This document shows, piece after piece, positions 10,401-18,361 of a stretch of DNA of 64,000 nt (position 1 is the stretch's first letter; every line of letters starts with the position of its first letter). The stretch covers positions 231,310 through 295,309 of the forward strand of contig JAZQGP010000013.1 in assembly GCA_045540015.1 (NCBI GenBank), read 5' to 3'. Made by a program: the position numbers and the translations under genes. Source of the DNA: UMGS1387 sp045540015 (GTDB lineage: Bacteria; Bacillota; Clostridia; Oscillospirales; CAG-382). Below the pieces are notes generated by a model. That model was not told the DNA's origin and did no database searches. It saw nothing but the letters and a program-made list of their open reading frames with translations.

Positions 10401-11404
10401 TAAGGAGTCTTGCCTTCCATAGATGCTACGGCTGAAAAATGCTGCGCCATGGCATAATTTTCGTACATATACACGCGATGAACAGTAATTACACCTGTTC
10501 CCTCAACAGTTGTTCCGACTATAAGGCGGCTAACTGTAATATTCTCGGGAATATCAATATAGTCTGTAGCCTTTCCGTTGATAACAGCATACATATTATG
10601 ATTGTCAAAGTCGATATGCATGAGAACAACATATTCTTCGGTTTTATCCGTGGAAACGGGAATGTCCGTCACATGCTTTTCTTTGCCGTAAAGTGCGAAA
10701 TATCCGTTATCAGCCTGCAATTTAAAGCAGGACTTGTCATCATCGTTGTCAAATCCGATATAAACGCCGTTATCTTTTGAGAACATACTTGTGTACATTT
10801 CAAGAGTAACAATACCTGAATTTACGGGATTGAATTCTCTGTAGATAGCGGAATAGTCTTCACTTGACATATCTGTAAGTGTTGCGGATTCCGTGCCGAC
10901 TGTGTCGTATTCTATATCCTTACAGTCATAACGCCAGCCGTTAGAAAGAGGGCCTCGGTCGCTGTGCATGTCCTGCGAATACATAAGCTCATAGCCTTCA
11001 ACCTCAGGCATTGTCTGAAGTGATTTGTAAAGACGTGCACTGCGGTTTTCTATTTTATTCAATATGCCATCAAGCTCTGCTTCGGTAACGTCTGACATCG
11101 GCTCAAATGTTCCGGCTTCATCAACGCCCATGTATATTCCGGCACGGTACAGACACATGACGTCATTATAGTACGGCTCATCTTTCGAAACGTCGGGAAT
11201 ATTGCTGACAAAATTTATCTGTGTAAATTCAGATTTTGGCAATGCTCTGACAAGAAGCGAAGCAAGTTCGTGCTTTTTAATGGGTCTTTCGGTATTGTCA
11301 AAAGCACCTTTATCGATTTTTTTACTTGCGGACAGAGAATTTACTTTGTCAAACGCCATTGTGACAGACACGTTTTCGCTTGAAAAGGTAGTGTTTTCTT
11401 TCAT
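7493..11404 (-). CDS. GH99-like paralogue lacking signal peptide and first SLH repeat
   Basis: A 1303-residue close paralogue of the downstream gene ending at 2532, colinear over most of its length with long near-identical stretches in the GH99-like core (WNEWSEGTY, HLCWYMP). It differs at both ends. The N-terminus begins inside what would be the second SLH repeat and has no signal peptide; the remaining SLH repeat is eroded (TRAE became TEAE). The last C-terminal binding-like module is absent. The start is firm: AAGGAGAG precedes the ATG and an in-frame TAA lies four codons upstream. The product is therefore predicted cytoplasmic or exported by an unknown route, despite carrying surface-type accessory domains. 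Probably a tandem duplication followed by end truncation. It could still hydrolyse imported mannose-containing oligosaccharides. Confidence 0.85.
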   Translation of the reverse strand: MKENTTFSSENVSVTMAFDKVNSLSASKKIDKGAFDNTERPIKKHELASLLVRALPKSEFTQINFVSNIPDVSKDEPYYNDVMCLYRAGIYMGVDEAGTFEPMSDVTEAELDGILNKIENRSARLYKSLQTMPEVEGYELMYSQDMHSDRGPLSNGWRYDCKDIEYDTVGTESATLTDMSSEDYSAIYREFNPVNSGIVTLEMYTSMFSKDNGVYIGFDNDDDKSCFKLQADNGYFALYGKEKHVTDIPVSTDKTEEYVVLMHIDFDNHNMYAVINGKATDYIDIPENITVSRLIVGTTVEGTGVITVHRVYMYENYAMAQHFSAVASMEGKTPYDMVISGNITMEEYRYDPFYDQYSAKLTAEKGTSHFAAKSFPRIYGKGIFEGYLYMPKTVDGAYFAITSACREIANIYSKDGAWYVGEKKERSFFENVWQTLRIETDTKAKEAVIKINGKTVDKVSIDCEYIDAIKIGIDAEQDGELWFDDISARPYLDHDDYPEVPKACNNSDYYIGVHVCNLWRDSEAGEGWQRVTPFEEFEPYVGYYDEGSPELADWEIKQMVEHGIDFQHLCWYMPESVPVSRPIKMNRNSHPAVHNGFFNAKYSDMMKFVIMWENGNGGPMPSYEAFKEFYWKYWKEYYFTDPRYMVIDNKPILSFCSYRDLIKKFGSTEGVKQALDFMREDIKTLGFDDMIFICWIDGVMDEDMAYVGIDASYRYHYNAEGKDADYQITRMDGTFNVSKLYPIPSVSVGYNYVPRGGRFTDRAPMNTPEGFRKVAEHIRDNYLPKVKTGDWKEKMLFVSSWNEWSEGTYAAPSTLYGYQYLEAVKDVFTNDTSSHENVDVMPTDAQKARINKLTYNKYQRIRRLMLPEYSPSADISKMSTLVTWDFTKKETLNEWTVENAAVTQKEDCISIVCDTADPKMFVDGNGLNVTNAPIIHFRLRAKKPEMLEVFFSMVDYPGFEAGRKVGRINLSQSTEFKDYYLDMTHNDCWTGTLGSLRVDPLTFKGEVEIELIEIMQLTESEINTQKITVIANEREMSFSFPPILVDGDVAVTANPECGFFTMLNMSYTWNRYTGIFTVYGKKHTALFTVGSDKVTVDGKEQCLGYKFSLFDGLPVLRLGSLCSIMDYEFNADNCTFTVKSTDKQRNTYKHGISWEFDIPGARLGWTVLHARSGIQNGCLNIRQSYLQNINVILKNYPIETKDYSQIRIGIRACKSTLENQKLVLYTGTTATGSSCRADVRYIHEYDVENYNDNDLYEIRFDLDSNEYWSGILKILRIDPHKCNGDISIDYVRLVRRSEEDLDD

Positions 11405-11592
11405 GGATTTCTCTCCTTAAATCTGACATTGCCGTTTGTTTTGGTTTGATTCAATTATACACTACGCCGAACGACGTTTATGTGAATACGGTGTAAACAA
11501 TTGCGGAGCTGTTCAGTATTCGTAATAAAAGCAAGTTTTTACGGTTTAACTGTAATTTTTGTTGCACTATTTTTTTTTGTTTCTTTATGATG

Positions 11593-11621
11593 TTGACTTT
11601 TTCGGGTATGAATCTTATAAT
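11593..11621 (+). promoter_or_regulatory. Promoter of the nagB-like operon
   Basis: TTGACT, a 17-base spacer and TATAAT lie 75 bases upstream of the nagB-like start. Two GGTTTAAC copies (11543-11550 and 11623-11630) flank it and may be regulator sites. The 290-base divergent gap also holds a minus-strand TATAAT (read from 11454-11459) for the leaderless GH99-like gene. Confidence 0.7.
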
Positions 11622-11695
11622 TGGTTTAACATATGATGTAAAATTCATAATATAATGTACAAAAATGTTGAACTTTATCCGGAGGAAAGAGTAAT

Positions 11696-12460
11696 ATGTT
11701 AAAGGAATTCAAAAAGGACAGTCTGTTATGCAGAATATACAGTACCCGCAGTAAAATGGGTATAGCTGCAGCGGAGGATATACATAGCAGAATTCTTGAG
11801 CTATTGAGCGAAAAAAATACTATCAATATGATTTTTGCCGCGGCACCTTCACAGAATGAAATGCTTGAGGCGTTGGTTGGCAAGAAAGACATACCATGGA
11901 ACAGAATCAATGCTTTTCACATGGATGAGTATATCGGTCTTCCGGACAGTGCTCCTCAAAGATTCGGCACCTTCCTGAATAAAGCAATTTTTGAAAGAGT
12001 TCCGTTCAAAAATGTTTATCTGATAAACAGCAATTCAAAATCCATTGAAGACGAATGCAAGAGATATACTGAACTGTTGCAGAACAATCCTGTTGATATT
12101 GTTTGCCTTGGTATCGGTGAAAACGGGCATATAGCTTTTAATGATCCGGGTGTTGCCGATTTTAATGACAAAGAGCTTATCAAGGTTGTAGAGCTTGATG
12201 ATGTATGCAGACATCAGCAGGTTAACGACGGATGCTTTGAAAAGCTTGATGACGTTCCGAAAAAAGCTCTGTCCCTGACAATTCCGGCACTTACGGCGGG
12301 TGCGTATATGTATTGCGTTGTACCTGCTGCAACGAAGGCAAACGCTGTGAAAAATACAGTTAACGGTCCCGTCAGTGAAGACTGTCCTGCATCTGTTTTG
12401 AGAACACATAAGAATACTGTTCTTTACTGTGATTCTGACAGCGGAGCATATTTAATATAA
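11696..12460 (+). CDS. Glucosamine-6-phosphate deaminase-like protein
   Basis: 254 residues of the NagB/6-phosphogluconolactonase fold. NagB converts glucosamine-6-phosphate to fructose-6-phosphate and ammonia in the cytoplasm. Conserved blocks are FHMDEYIG (catalytic aspartate region) and GIGENGHIAFNDP. The phosphate-binding loop is AAAPSQNE rather than the canonical GLATGSTP seen in the second nagB of this window at 45220, so this is the divergent subfamily and its substrate may differ. The start follows GGAGGAAAG. First gene of a block with a sugar isomerase 13 bases downstream, a sugar dehydrogenase, then nagA, which supports a role in amino-sugar catabolism. Confidence 0.85.
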   Translation: MLKEFKKDSLLCRIYSTRSKMGIAAAEDIHSRILELLSEKNTINMIFAAAPSQNEMLEALVGKKDIPWNRINAFHMDEYIGLPDSAPQRFGTFLNKAIFERVPFKNVYLINSNSKSIEDECKRYTELLQNNPVDIVCLGIGENGHIAFNDPGVADFNDKELIKVVELDDVCRHQQVNDGCFEKLDDVPKKALSLTIPALTAGAYMYCVVPAATKANAVKNTVNGPVSEDCPASVLRTHKNTVLYCDSDSGAYLI

Positions 12461-12473
12461 AAGAGGTAAAAGA

Positions 12474-13340
12474 ATGTTTAAACTCGGTATTATTACAGAT
12501 GAAGTAACGCAGGATCTTGAAAAAGCTCTGGAGTTTGCTTCAAGTTATAACCTTGACTGTTTCGAACTTCGCTCGGCATGGGAAAAGGGCCCGTTTGAAT
12601 TCAGTGATGATGATTTCAATGAGATAAAAAGGCTTTCGGATAAGTATAATATGCCGCTTGTCAGCATTTCATCCCCGTTTTATAAATGCTCATACTTTGA
12701 CACGGACACACGAAAAAAGCATATTGAAGGATTGAAACGCCTTGTTGATAAAGCAGACTTTCTCGGTGTTTCGCAGATAAGATGTTTTGATTTTTTTAAA
12801 GATGACAGCGTTACTCCCGATATGATAGCCGAGGCATATCAGGAACCGATACAGCTCTGCAAGGACAGAGGCATAACACTTCTTATAGAATCAGAGCCAT
12901 CTGCAAATGCTTTTGACTGCAAAAGGGTTTCGGATATAGTAAGACGTATTAACAATGATTGTGTCAGAGCATTGTATGAGCCGGGAAATGACATTTACAG
13001 CTGCACTGACGAAATACCGTTTCCTGACGGCTATGAGTGCGTCAGGGACATATTTTGCCATGTGCACATAAAGGATGCGGTGATACGTGATGGTAAAACT
13101 GTGGGTGTTGCTATTGGCAGCGGAAATGTTGCATATGAGCAAATGTTCAGGGAGTTTATAGACAGCGGATATCCGGGTGCGGTTATTCTTGAACCTCATT
13201 ATAAACCCACAGGTGAAATTTCAGAAGAACTTTTAATGAATCCCAAAGGAAGCATGTTTTCCGAGGGCGGTTTTATCGCAAGCCGGGAGTGCATAATTGC
13301 GGTAAACAGAATGTTAAACAGAATTATAAAGGGTGAGTAA
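12474..13340 (+). CDS. Sugar phosphate isomerase/epimerase-like TIM barrel
   Basis: 288 residues of the AP-endonuclease-2/xylose-isomerase-like TIM-barrel family. Characteristic pieces are the N-terminal GIITDEVTQD strand, LIESEPSA with its metal-ligand glutamate, ALYEPGND, and HVHIKDA near the C-terminus, the usual histidine-based metal site. Family members isomerise or epimerise sugars; some act as eliminases on oxidised glycosides. It sits 13 bases after the nagB-like gene and 3 bases before a Gfo/Idh/MocA dehydrogenase, so the two are almost certainly co-translated partners. Substrate unknown. The start follows AAGAGGTAAAAG. Confidence 0.8.
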   Translation: MFKLGIITDEVTQDLEKALEFASSYNLDCFELRSAWEKGPFEFSDDDFNEIKRLSDKYNMPLVSISSPFYKCSYFDTDTRKKHIEGLKRLVDKADFLGVSQIRCFDFFKDDSVTPDMIAEAYQEPIQLCKDRGITLLIESEPSANAFDCKRVSDIVRRINNDCVRALYEPGNDIYSCTDEIPFPDGYECVRDIFCHVHIKDAVIRDGKTVGVAIGSGNVAYEQMFREFIDSGYPGAVILEPHYKPTGEISEELLMNPKGSMFSEGGFIASRECIIAVNRMLNRIIKGE

Positions 13341-13343
13341 AAA

Positions 13344-14408
13344 ATGAAAAAACTGAATGTTGCGATAATAGGACAAGGACGAAGCGGTTACGGAATACAC
13401 GGAAAGTATTTTCTGACGGAAAACGGAAGGGAACTTTTCAACGTTGTTGCTGTGGTGGATTTTGCGGAAGACAGACGTATGCGTGCAGCTGAACTGTTTC
13501 AGTGTGACACATACGAAGATTATAAAGACTTGTTTAGCAGAACCGATATAGATTTTGTTGTAGTATCGACATATTCACATTTACGTTTTCCTGTTGTGAT
13601 GGATTTGCTTAATCATAAGATGAATGTCATTGCGGAAAAACCGTTTTCGAAATATGCAATGGAATGTGAAAAGATGATTCAGGCAGCAAAAGATAACGGT
13701 GCAACATTGTCTGTTTTCCAGCAGTCACGTCTTGCACCGTATTACAAACGTATAAAAGAAATAATAGACAGCGGTGTTCTCGGGAAAATTCAGCATATTT
13801 CAATCAATTTTTCAAATTATGCACGCCGTTGGGACTGGCAGTGCTGCCGCAGAATGTATGGCGGAGAACTTTTGAATACTGCTCCTCACCCCATGGATCA
13901 GGCACTTGATTTGTTGAATACAGACGATATGCCGAATGTTTTTTCCGTGCTGAAAAGGATAAACAATGCAGGTGATGCAGAAGACTTTGTTAAGGTAATC
14001 CTGACATATCCTGACAGACCTTTGATTGAAATAGAAGTAAACCACTGTGATGCGTATAATGACCATGTATACCGTGTGTGCGGCGACAGAGGCTCTCTGC
14101 GTTCCACAATTATGACAGCTCGTTGGAAGTATTTTGACGAAAAGCCGATGCCGAAATTAGAACTTGATTCTTTACGTGGTCCCGACGGAATTGAACCGGC
14201 ATTTTGTTCGGAAAAACTCGAATGGCATGAATTTGAAGAAAAATTCAATGGCGATGCAATTGATGTGGGAACAAGGGATTATTATAATAATATATACAAC
14301 CATTTTGTCAATGGGGAAGAATTGATAATTAAACCGGAAAAGGTTCTTCAGCAGATACGTGTTATGGAACTTGTTCACGCCCAGAATCCTATGAACACCA
14401 TATATTGA
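13344..14408 (+). CDS. Gfo/Idh/MocA family oxidoreductase
   Basis: 354 residues with an N-terminal Rossmann domain (IIGQGRSGYGIHGKYF) for NAD(P) and the family signature EKPFSK around residue 98, followed by the alpha/beta substrate domain. These enzymes oxidise or reduce sugar hydroxyls, often at C3 of glycosides or on inositols. It lies 3 bases after the TIM-barrel isomerase and precedes nagA, which has its own promoter. The trio of isomerase, dehydrogenase and deaminase suggests processing of an amino-sugar derivative or an oxidative route for glycoside cleavage; this is inference. The start follows GGGTGAG. Confidence 0.85.
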   Translation: MKKLNVAIIGQGRSGYGIHGKYFLTENGRELFNVVAVVDFAEDRRMRAAELFQCDTYEDYKDLFSRTDIDFVVVSTYSHLRFPVVMDLLNHKMNVIAEKPFSKYAMECEKMIQAAKDNGATLSVFQQSRLAPYYKRIKEIIDSGVLGKIQHISINFSNYARRWDWQCCRRMYGGELLNTAPHPMDQALDLLNTDDMPNVFSVLKRINNAGDAEDFVKVILTYPDRPLIEIEVNHCDAYNDHVYRVCGDRGSLRSTIMTARWKYFDEKPMPKLELDSLRGPDGIEPAFCSEKLEWHEFEEKFNGDAIDVGTRDYYNNIYNHFVNGEELIIKPEKVLQQIRVMELVHAQNPMNTIY

Positions 14409-14435
14409 TATATTAGAACGGCAAAGAAATTTGTG

Positions 14436-14464
14436 TTGACATCTTTTTGATTTAATATTAAAAT
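14436..14464 (+). promoter_or_regulatory. Promoter of nagA-araC
   Basis: TTGACA, 17-base spacer, TAAAAT; one mismatch to consensus. It lies 29 bases before the nagA start. Confidence 0.75.
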
Positions 14465-14493
14465 ATCAGTAATCAGGTGTAAAGGTGTAATAT

Positions 14494-15660
14494 ATGAGAA
14501 CAGTAATACAAAACGGCAGAATTATTCTGAAGGATAAGATACTTGAAAACTACAATTTGTATTTTGAAAACGGAAAGATTTCTGCAATAACTGAAGAAAA
14601 GCTTGGATATGACGAAGTGATAGATGCAAAGGGCGCATATGTCTCTCCCGGCTTTATAGATATACACACACATGGAGCCGGCGGATTTGATTTTCTTGAC
14701 GGTACGGTTGAGGCTTATGTGGAAGCTGCACGGATGCATGCAAAATTCGGTGCAACAAGTATTGTGCCGACACTGACCTCTGTTGATGTTGATTCAATAC
14801 GGAAATCAATTGAAATATTGCATGAGGCAGAGAAAGCTAATACAAACGGTGCGAATCTTTTGGGATTTCACCTTGAAGGACCGTACTTTTCGCAAAATCA
14901 GAAGGGCGCACAGGAAGAACGCTTTATTCATCCGTTTTGCAGGGAAGAATACGAGAGTATTATAAAATCTGCAAAAGGCAGCATCTTAAGATGGAGCGCT
15001 GCTCCCGAGCTTGAAGGTATGGAGAATTTTGCCGATTTTGCCGTCAGGAATGGTGTGCATCTGAGCATCGGTCATAGTGATGCTGAGTTTGACTGCGCCA
15101 TGAATTCATACGAAAAAGGGTTTACCCATGTTACGCATTTGTATTCGTGTACTAGCAGTATTATAAGGAGAAACGGTTATCGTCATGCCGGAATTGTTGA
15201 AGCAGCATATTTGAATGATGACATGACTGTGGAAATCATAGGAGACGGTGCACATTTACCTGCTCCGTTACTCAAGCTGGTATATAAAATCAAAGGGGCG
15301 GATAAAATTGCGCTTATTACCGATTCTATGAGGGCAACGGGAATGCCTGAAGGTGAAAGTGTTCTCGGAAGGATTGATAACGGGCTTCCTGTTATTGTTG
15401 AGGACGGCGTTGCAAAGCTTGTTGACCGCACAGCTTTTGCGGGAAGTGTCGCAACTATGGATAGAGTTGTCCGCAATATGATAAAGCTTGCGGGTGTTAC
15501 GGTTTGCGATGCTGTTAAAATGGCAAGCCTTACTCCTGCAAGAATCCTTGATATCAGGAACAAAGGTGAACTTGAAGTAGGGTATGATGCAGATATTATA
15601 ATTTTTGATGAAAATATTAACACTATGAATACCATAGTGAATGGAAGAGTGATATTCTGA
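14494..15660 (+). CDS. nagA: N-acetylglucosamine-6-phosphate deacetylase
   Basis: 388 residues, the normal NagA length. NagA removes acetate from GlcNAc-6-phosphate to give glucosamine-6-phosphate, the substrate of NagB. Metal and catalytic motifs are all present: HTH at 58-60, HLEGP at 126-130 (metal-ligand glutamate), GHSDAEF with His 194, THVTHLY with His 215, and ITDSMRATG with the catalytic aspartate at 277. Cytoplasmic amidohydrolase fold. It has its own promoter and is followed one base later by an AraC regulator, so the pair forms a unit within the larger nag block. The ATG follows AGGTGTAA. Confidence 0.95.
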   Translation: MRTVIQNGRIILKDKILENYNLYFENGKISAITEEKLGYDEVIDAKGAYVSPGFIDIHTHGAGGFDFLDGTVEAYVEAARMHAKFGATSIVPTLTSVDVDSIRKSIEILHEAEKANTNGANLLGFHLEGPYFSQNQKGAQEERFIHPFCREEYESIIKSAKGSILRWSAAPELEGMENFADFAVRNGVHLSIGHSDAEFDCAMNSYEKGFTHVTHLYSCTSSIIRRNGYRHAGIVEAAYLNDDMTVEIIGDGAHLPAPLLKLVYKIKGADKIALITDSMRATGMPEGESVLGRIDNGLPVIVEDGVAKLVDRTAFAGSVATMDRVVRNMIKLAGVTVCDAVKMASLTPARILDIRNKGELEVGYDADIIIFDENINTMNTIVNGRVIF

Positions 15661-15661
15661 T

Positions 15662-16495
15662 ATGACAATGAACATGTCAATGTACCGCGAATCTCCGCCA
15701 AAAACAATAGTTTATCATAACAAAAATGAATTACCGAGTATAAATATACCGCATTTGCACAGTCAGTATGAAATATATTATAATATTGCCGGTGCAGATG
15801 GTTTTCTGTTTGATAAAAAATACTATTCATGCATCGGTAACGATTTGTTTGTTGTTCCCAAGGTTTGTGTGCATAAAGCTCTGATAAACCCGGATACGGT
15901 TTATGAGCGCTGTATCATCAGTATTGATTCAAAAATTATATCTGCCATCAATTCCATGCCAAACATCAATGGATCGTTGGACTGGATAGAATATGTAGGA
16001 GAATCAATAACGGGAAAAGTTAATCTCAATGAAAAAGAGCACATGTATTTCATGGATCTGATTTACCAATACAACAACAACGAGGATGAACTAAAAAGAT
16101 TTTCCATATTGATGGAGATTTTGTCGGTAGTTTCATACAAATTCAAGAACACACCCCCGGTTTCTGCAGGAACACCGAACAGTACTCTCGGAAAAGCTTT
16201 GCTGCTTATAGAAGAAGATTTCCGTGACATCAAAATATCAGAACTTTCAAAAAGGCTGTATGTCAGCAACAGTCATTTCAGCAAACTGTTTACCGAGCAG
16301 TGCGGCGTTACCCCAATAAACTATTTGCTTTTAAGGAAAATAGCCGAGGCAAAAAAATACTTGTATATGGGCATTTCCGTAAAAGAGGCAAGTATGTTAT
16401 CAGGTTTTTCGGATTACTCAAATTTCATAAGAACGTTCAAAAAAATCGAAGGGTGCTCTCCGGGAAATTTTGAGAATTTATCAAAACCGTTATAA
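15662..16495 (+). CDS. AraC family transcriptional regulator
   Basis: 277 residues: an N-terminal cupin-like sensor region (HLHSQYEIYYNI near residue 30) and a C-terminal double helix-turn-helix (about 180-275, with ISELSKRLYVSNSHFSKLF and ASMLSGFSDYSNFIRTFKK). It starts one base after the nagA stop, so it is co-transcribed and probably controls this mannose/GlcNAc locus in response to a sugar. The start lies 11-12 bases after GGAAGAG. A bidirectional terminator follows at 16559. Confidence 0.9.
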   Translation: MTMNMSMYRESPPKTIVYHNKNELPSINIPHLHSQYEIYYNIAGADGFLFDKKYYSCIGNDLFVVPKVCVHKALINPDTVYERCIISIDSKIISAINSMPNINGSLDWIEYVGESITGKVNLNEKEHMYFMDLIYQYNNNEDELKRFSILMEILSVVSYKFKNTPPVSAGTPNSTLGKALLLIEEDFRDIKISELSKRLYVSNSHFSKLFTEQCGVTPINYLLLRKIAEAKKYLYMGISVKEASMLSGFSDYSNFIRTFKKIEGCSPGNFENLSKPL

Positions 16496-16558
16496 ACAGA
16501 GAGTTATATGAGTCGAATTTGTTGCAACTCCTTCATTCTCCGACAAACAAAATCAAGT

Positions 16559-16597
16559 AAAAAATCGGACCTTGTTCCAACGAACAAGGTCCTTTTA
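16559..16597. terminator. Bidirectional terminator between araC and the isomerase pseudogene
   Basis: A perfect 11-bp stem, GGACCTTGTTC (16567-16577) and GAACAAGGTCC (16582-16592), with a CAAC loop. T-rich tails occur on both strands (TTTTATT on plus, GATTTTTTAC on minus), so it serves the convergent genes. It cuts directly into the 3' end of the broken isomerase gene. Confidence 0.85.
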
Positions 16598-17184
16598 TTG
16601 AAACACATGAATGTGCTTTGTGTATCGGGCTATGGTCTCGGCATATGTCAGATTTTCCGCCTGTGTTTGCCATTGGAACGGTTGCCAGTACATACGGAAA
16701 TGAGGGGAATTTATTACCTTCATCAGAGCAAGAGCATCGCTTAATCTTTGAGTGTATGTATCCCTGTGACATTCAAGGCAAACAGTTACATTGTTTTTCT
16801 CTGCATTTCCGCTGCTTTCATACATTCGTTCATGAGAAAATCATGCTCTGCCTGTGTCATGTCTGCCTTTGTTTTGTTGTAGCACCAAACCCTTAAAACG
16901 TTTGTTCCGAGGATTTTTGCTGCATCAATATATTCCCAAAGCTCGTCTGCAGGATTTACACCAAGGCGGAAGTATGTTCCGTAAGAAGAACAGGAAATCC
17001 TGTATTCTTTTTGAAGCCTGGCAATTTCCGTCAAACGCACGGTATATTTACACGGTGCGTGAATATCGCTGCCCCATTCAATAAAGGAAAGCTGTGCTTT
17101 GCGCATGGCATCCAGTATTTCTTTGGGAGAATGATTCCTGAATTATACGGAAACAAGACCGAGTCTGTAATCTTTATTTGTCAT
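16595..17184 (-). pseudogene. Broken sugar phosphate isomerase/epimerase
   Basis: A remnant of an AP-endonuclease-2-like TIM-barrel sugar isomerase. Reading from the ATG at 17184 (MTNKDYRLGLVSV) an in-frame TAA comes at codon 14. The same frame then continues as good protein (FRNHSPKEILDAMRKAQLSF, LRVWCYNKTK) to about 16800, where coding continues in another frame (AEKNNVTVCLECHRDT, then IARYTKHIHVFQ). It then stops at the terminator hairpin, about 60-90 residues short of a normal 260-290-residue family member. So there are two inactivating lesions plus a 3' truncation. It lies 7 bases after a Gfo/Idh gene and was the last gene of the minus-strand operon. Sequencing error could explain one lesion but hardly all three. 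Confidence 0.85.
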
Positions 17185-17191
17185 GACTTTA

Positions 17192-18340
17192 CTATCTTTC
17201 TGAATTGAATAATTCCGAATTTACTTCGGGAAACAACTTGCACTCACTGTACGCTTTTACCATTGTATCAAACAAGCCTTCCACATACACGCCGTCAAAG
17301 CCTTCTTTTTCACGGATAAAACATGAGGGAAACGATACTATTGGAATTTCTTTCCAAATACGTTCAATAATCCTTGTGTGAGGTGTTGCAGTAGTAACTG
17401 TACATATGGGCGCTTTTTTGCTCTTGATTGCCTTTGCACACAGTCCTATTTTCTCAAAAGCATCAGCAAAGGGATTGCCGTAATCCTTCACACTGCCGTC
17501 AGTAAAATGTGCGGTTATAACGGAACCGTCATCCTCGGAAAAATATACCGTTGCGTTTTCAAAATTATATTCAAATTTGGGATTCATGGCATCTTTTGCC
17601 GCATGGGAGGCATAGTATAAAAGCTCTGCTCCGTCTACTGTTTTAAGTTTTAATGAGCAGGTGTCAAAGTTTTCAATGTTGTTTGCACGCAGACAGTACC
17701 CCGAAAGCTCTGTAGCTTCAGCACTTGTATCCATACTGTCGCCTAATATAAAAAGCATGTTGTGCAGATAATGTGCGCAGGCATTTGAGGCTATGGAATC
17801 AAGGAGAGCTTTTCCGTTAAACATCAGCTTTCCTCCCCAACCTGCACCGCGGGCATAATACGCTCTGTTACGAGGCCAGCTTATTATTGTTTTGAGGCAA
17901 ACAGCCTTTCCGAGTTTCCCTATTAAAATATCATTTTTCAATTTTCTGATTGCCTCGGAAAAAGACCACTGATATCCAATGGCAATCCAGCGGCCATACT
18001 GCTTTTCTGCTTGTGCCATTTGATTTGCCTCTGCAACAGTGGGTGCCACGGGTTTTTCACATAAAACATATGAACCGTGTTTCAAAGCACAAATGCTCTG
18101 TTCCATATGCAAAAACGGCGGAGTGCAGATTATTGCCAAATCCGCTTCGTGTTCCGCATAAAACTCATCCATTGTCTGATAGACGGGAATGCCTGCTGCC
18201 TCGATTTCATTTCTCATCGGGCATGTGGAGAAATACGGATCGGCAATCCCGGCAAAAACAGAATCCGGAGCGTTGAGTTTAAGCAACCGCTTGACATATT
18301 CTGTTCCGAAACCGCCTGCACCGACTAAAAGTATTTTCAT
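17192..18340 (-). CDS. Gfo/Idh/MocA family oxidoreductase
   Basis: 382 residues with an NAD(P)-binding Rossmann start (KILLVGAGGFGTEYVKRLL), the CEKPVAPT signature near residue 95, and a substrate domain with an AYYARGAGWGG stretch. It would oxidise or reduce a sugar or sugar-like alcohol. The ATG at 18340 is preferred over an upstream GTG at 18361 because GGGGATAA precedes it at good spacing and the GTG lies against the previous stop. Second dehydrogenase of this operon; the broken isomerase follows 7 bases later. Confidence 0.85.
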   Translation of the reverse strand: MKILLVGAGGFGTEYVKRLLKLNAPDSVFAGIADPYFSTCPMRNEIEAAGIPVYQTMDEFYAEHEADLAIICTPPFLHMEQSICALKHGSYVLCEKPVAPTVAEANQMAQAEKQYGRWIAIGYQWSFSEAIRKLKNDILIGKLGKAVCLKTIISWPRNRAYYARGAGWGGKLMFNGKALLDSIASNACAHYLHNMLFILGDSMDTSAEATELSGYCLRANNIENFDTCSLKLKTVDGAELLYYASHAAKDAMNPKFEYNFENATVYFSEDDGSVITAHFTDGSVKDYGNPFADAFEKIGLCAKAIKSKKAPICTVTTATPHTRIIERIWKEIPIVSFPSCFIREKEGFDGVYVEGLFDTMVKAYSECKLFPEVNSELFNSER

Positions 18341-18361
18341 AACTTTATCCCCTATATACAC

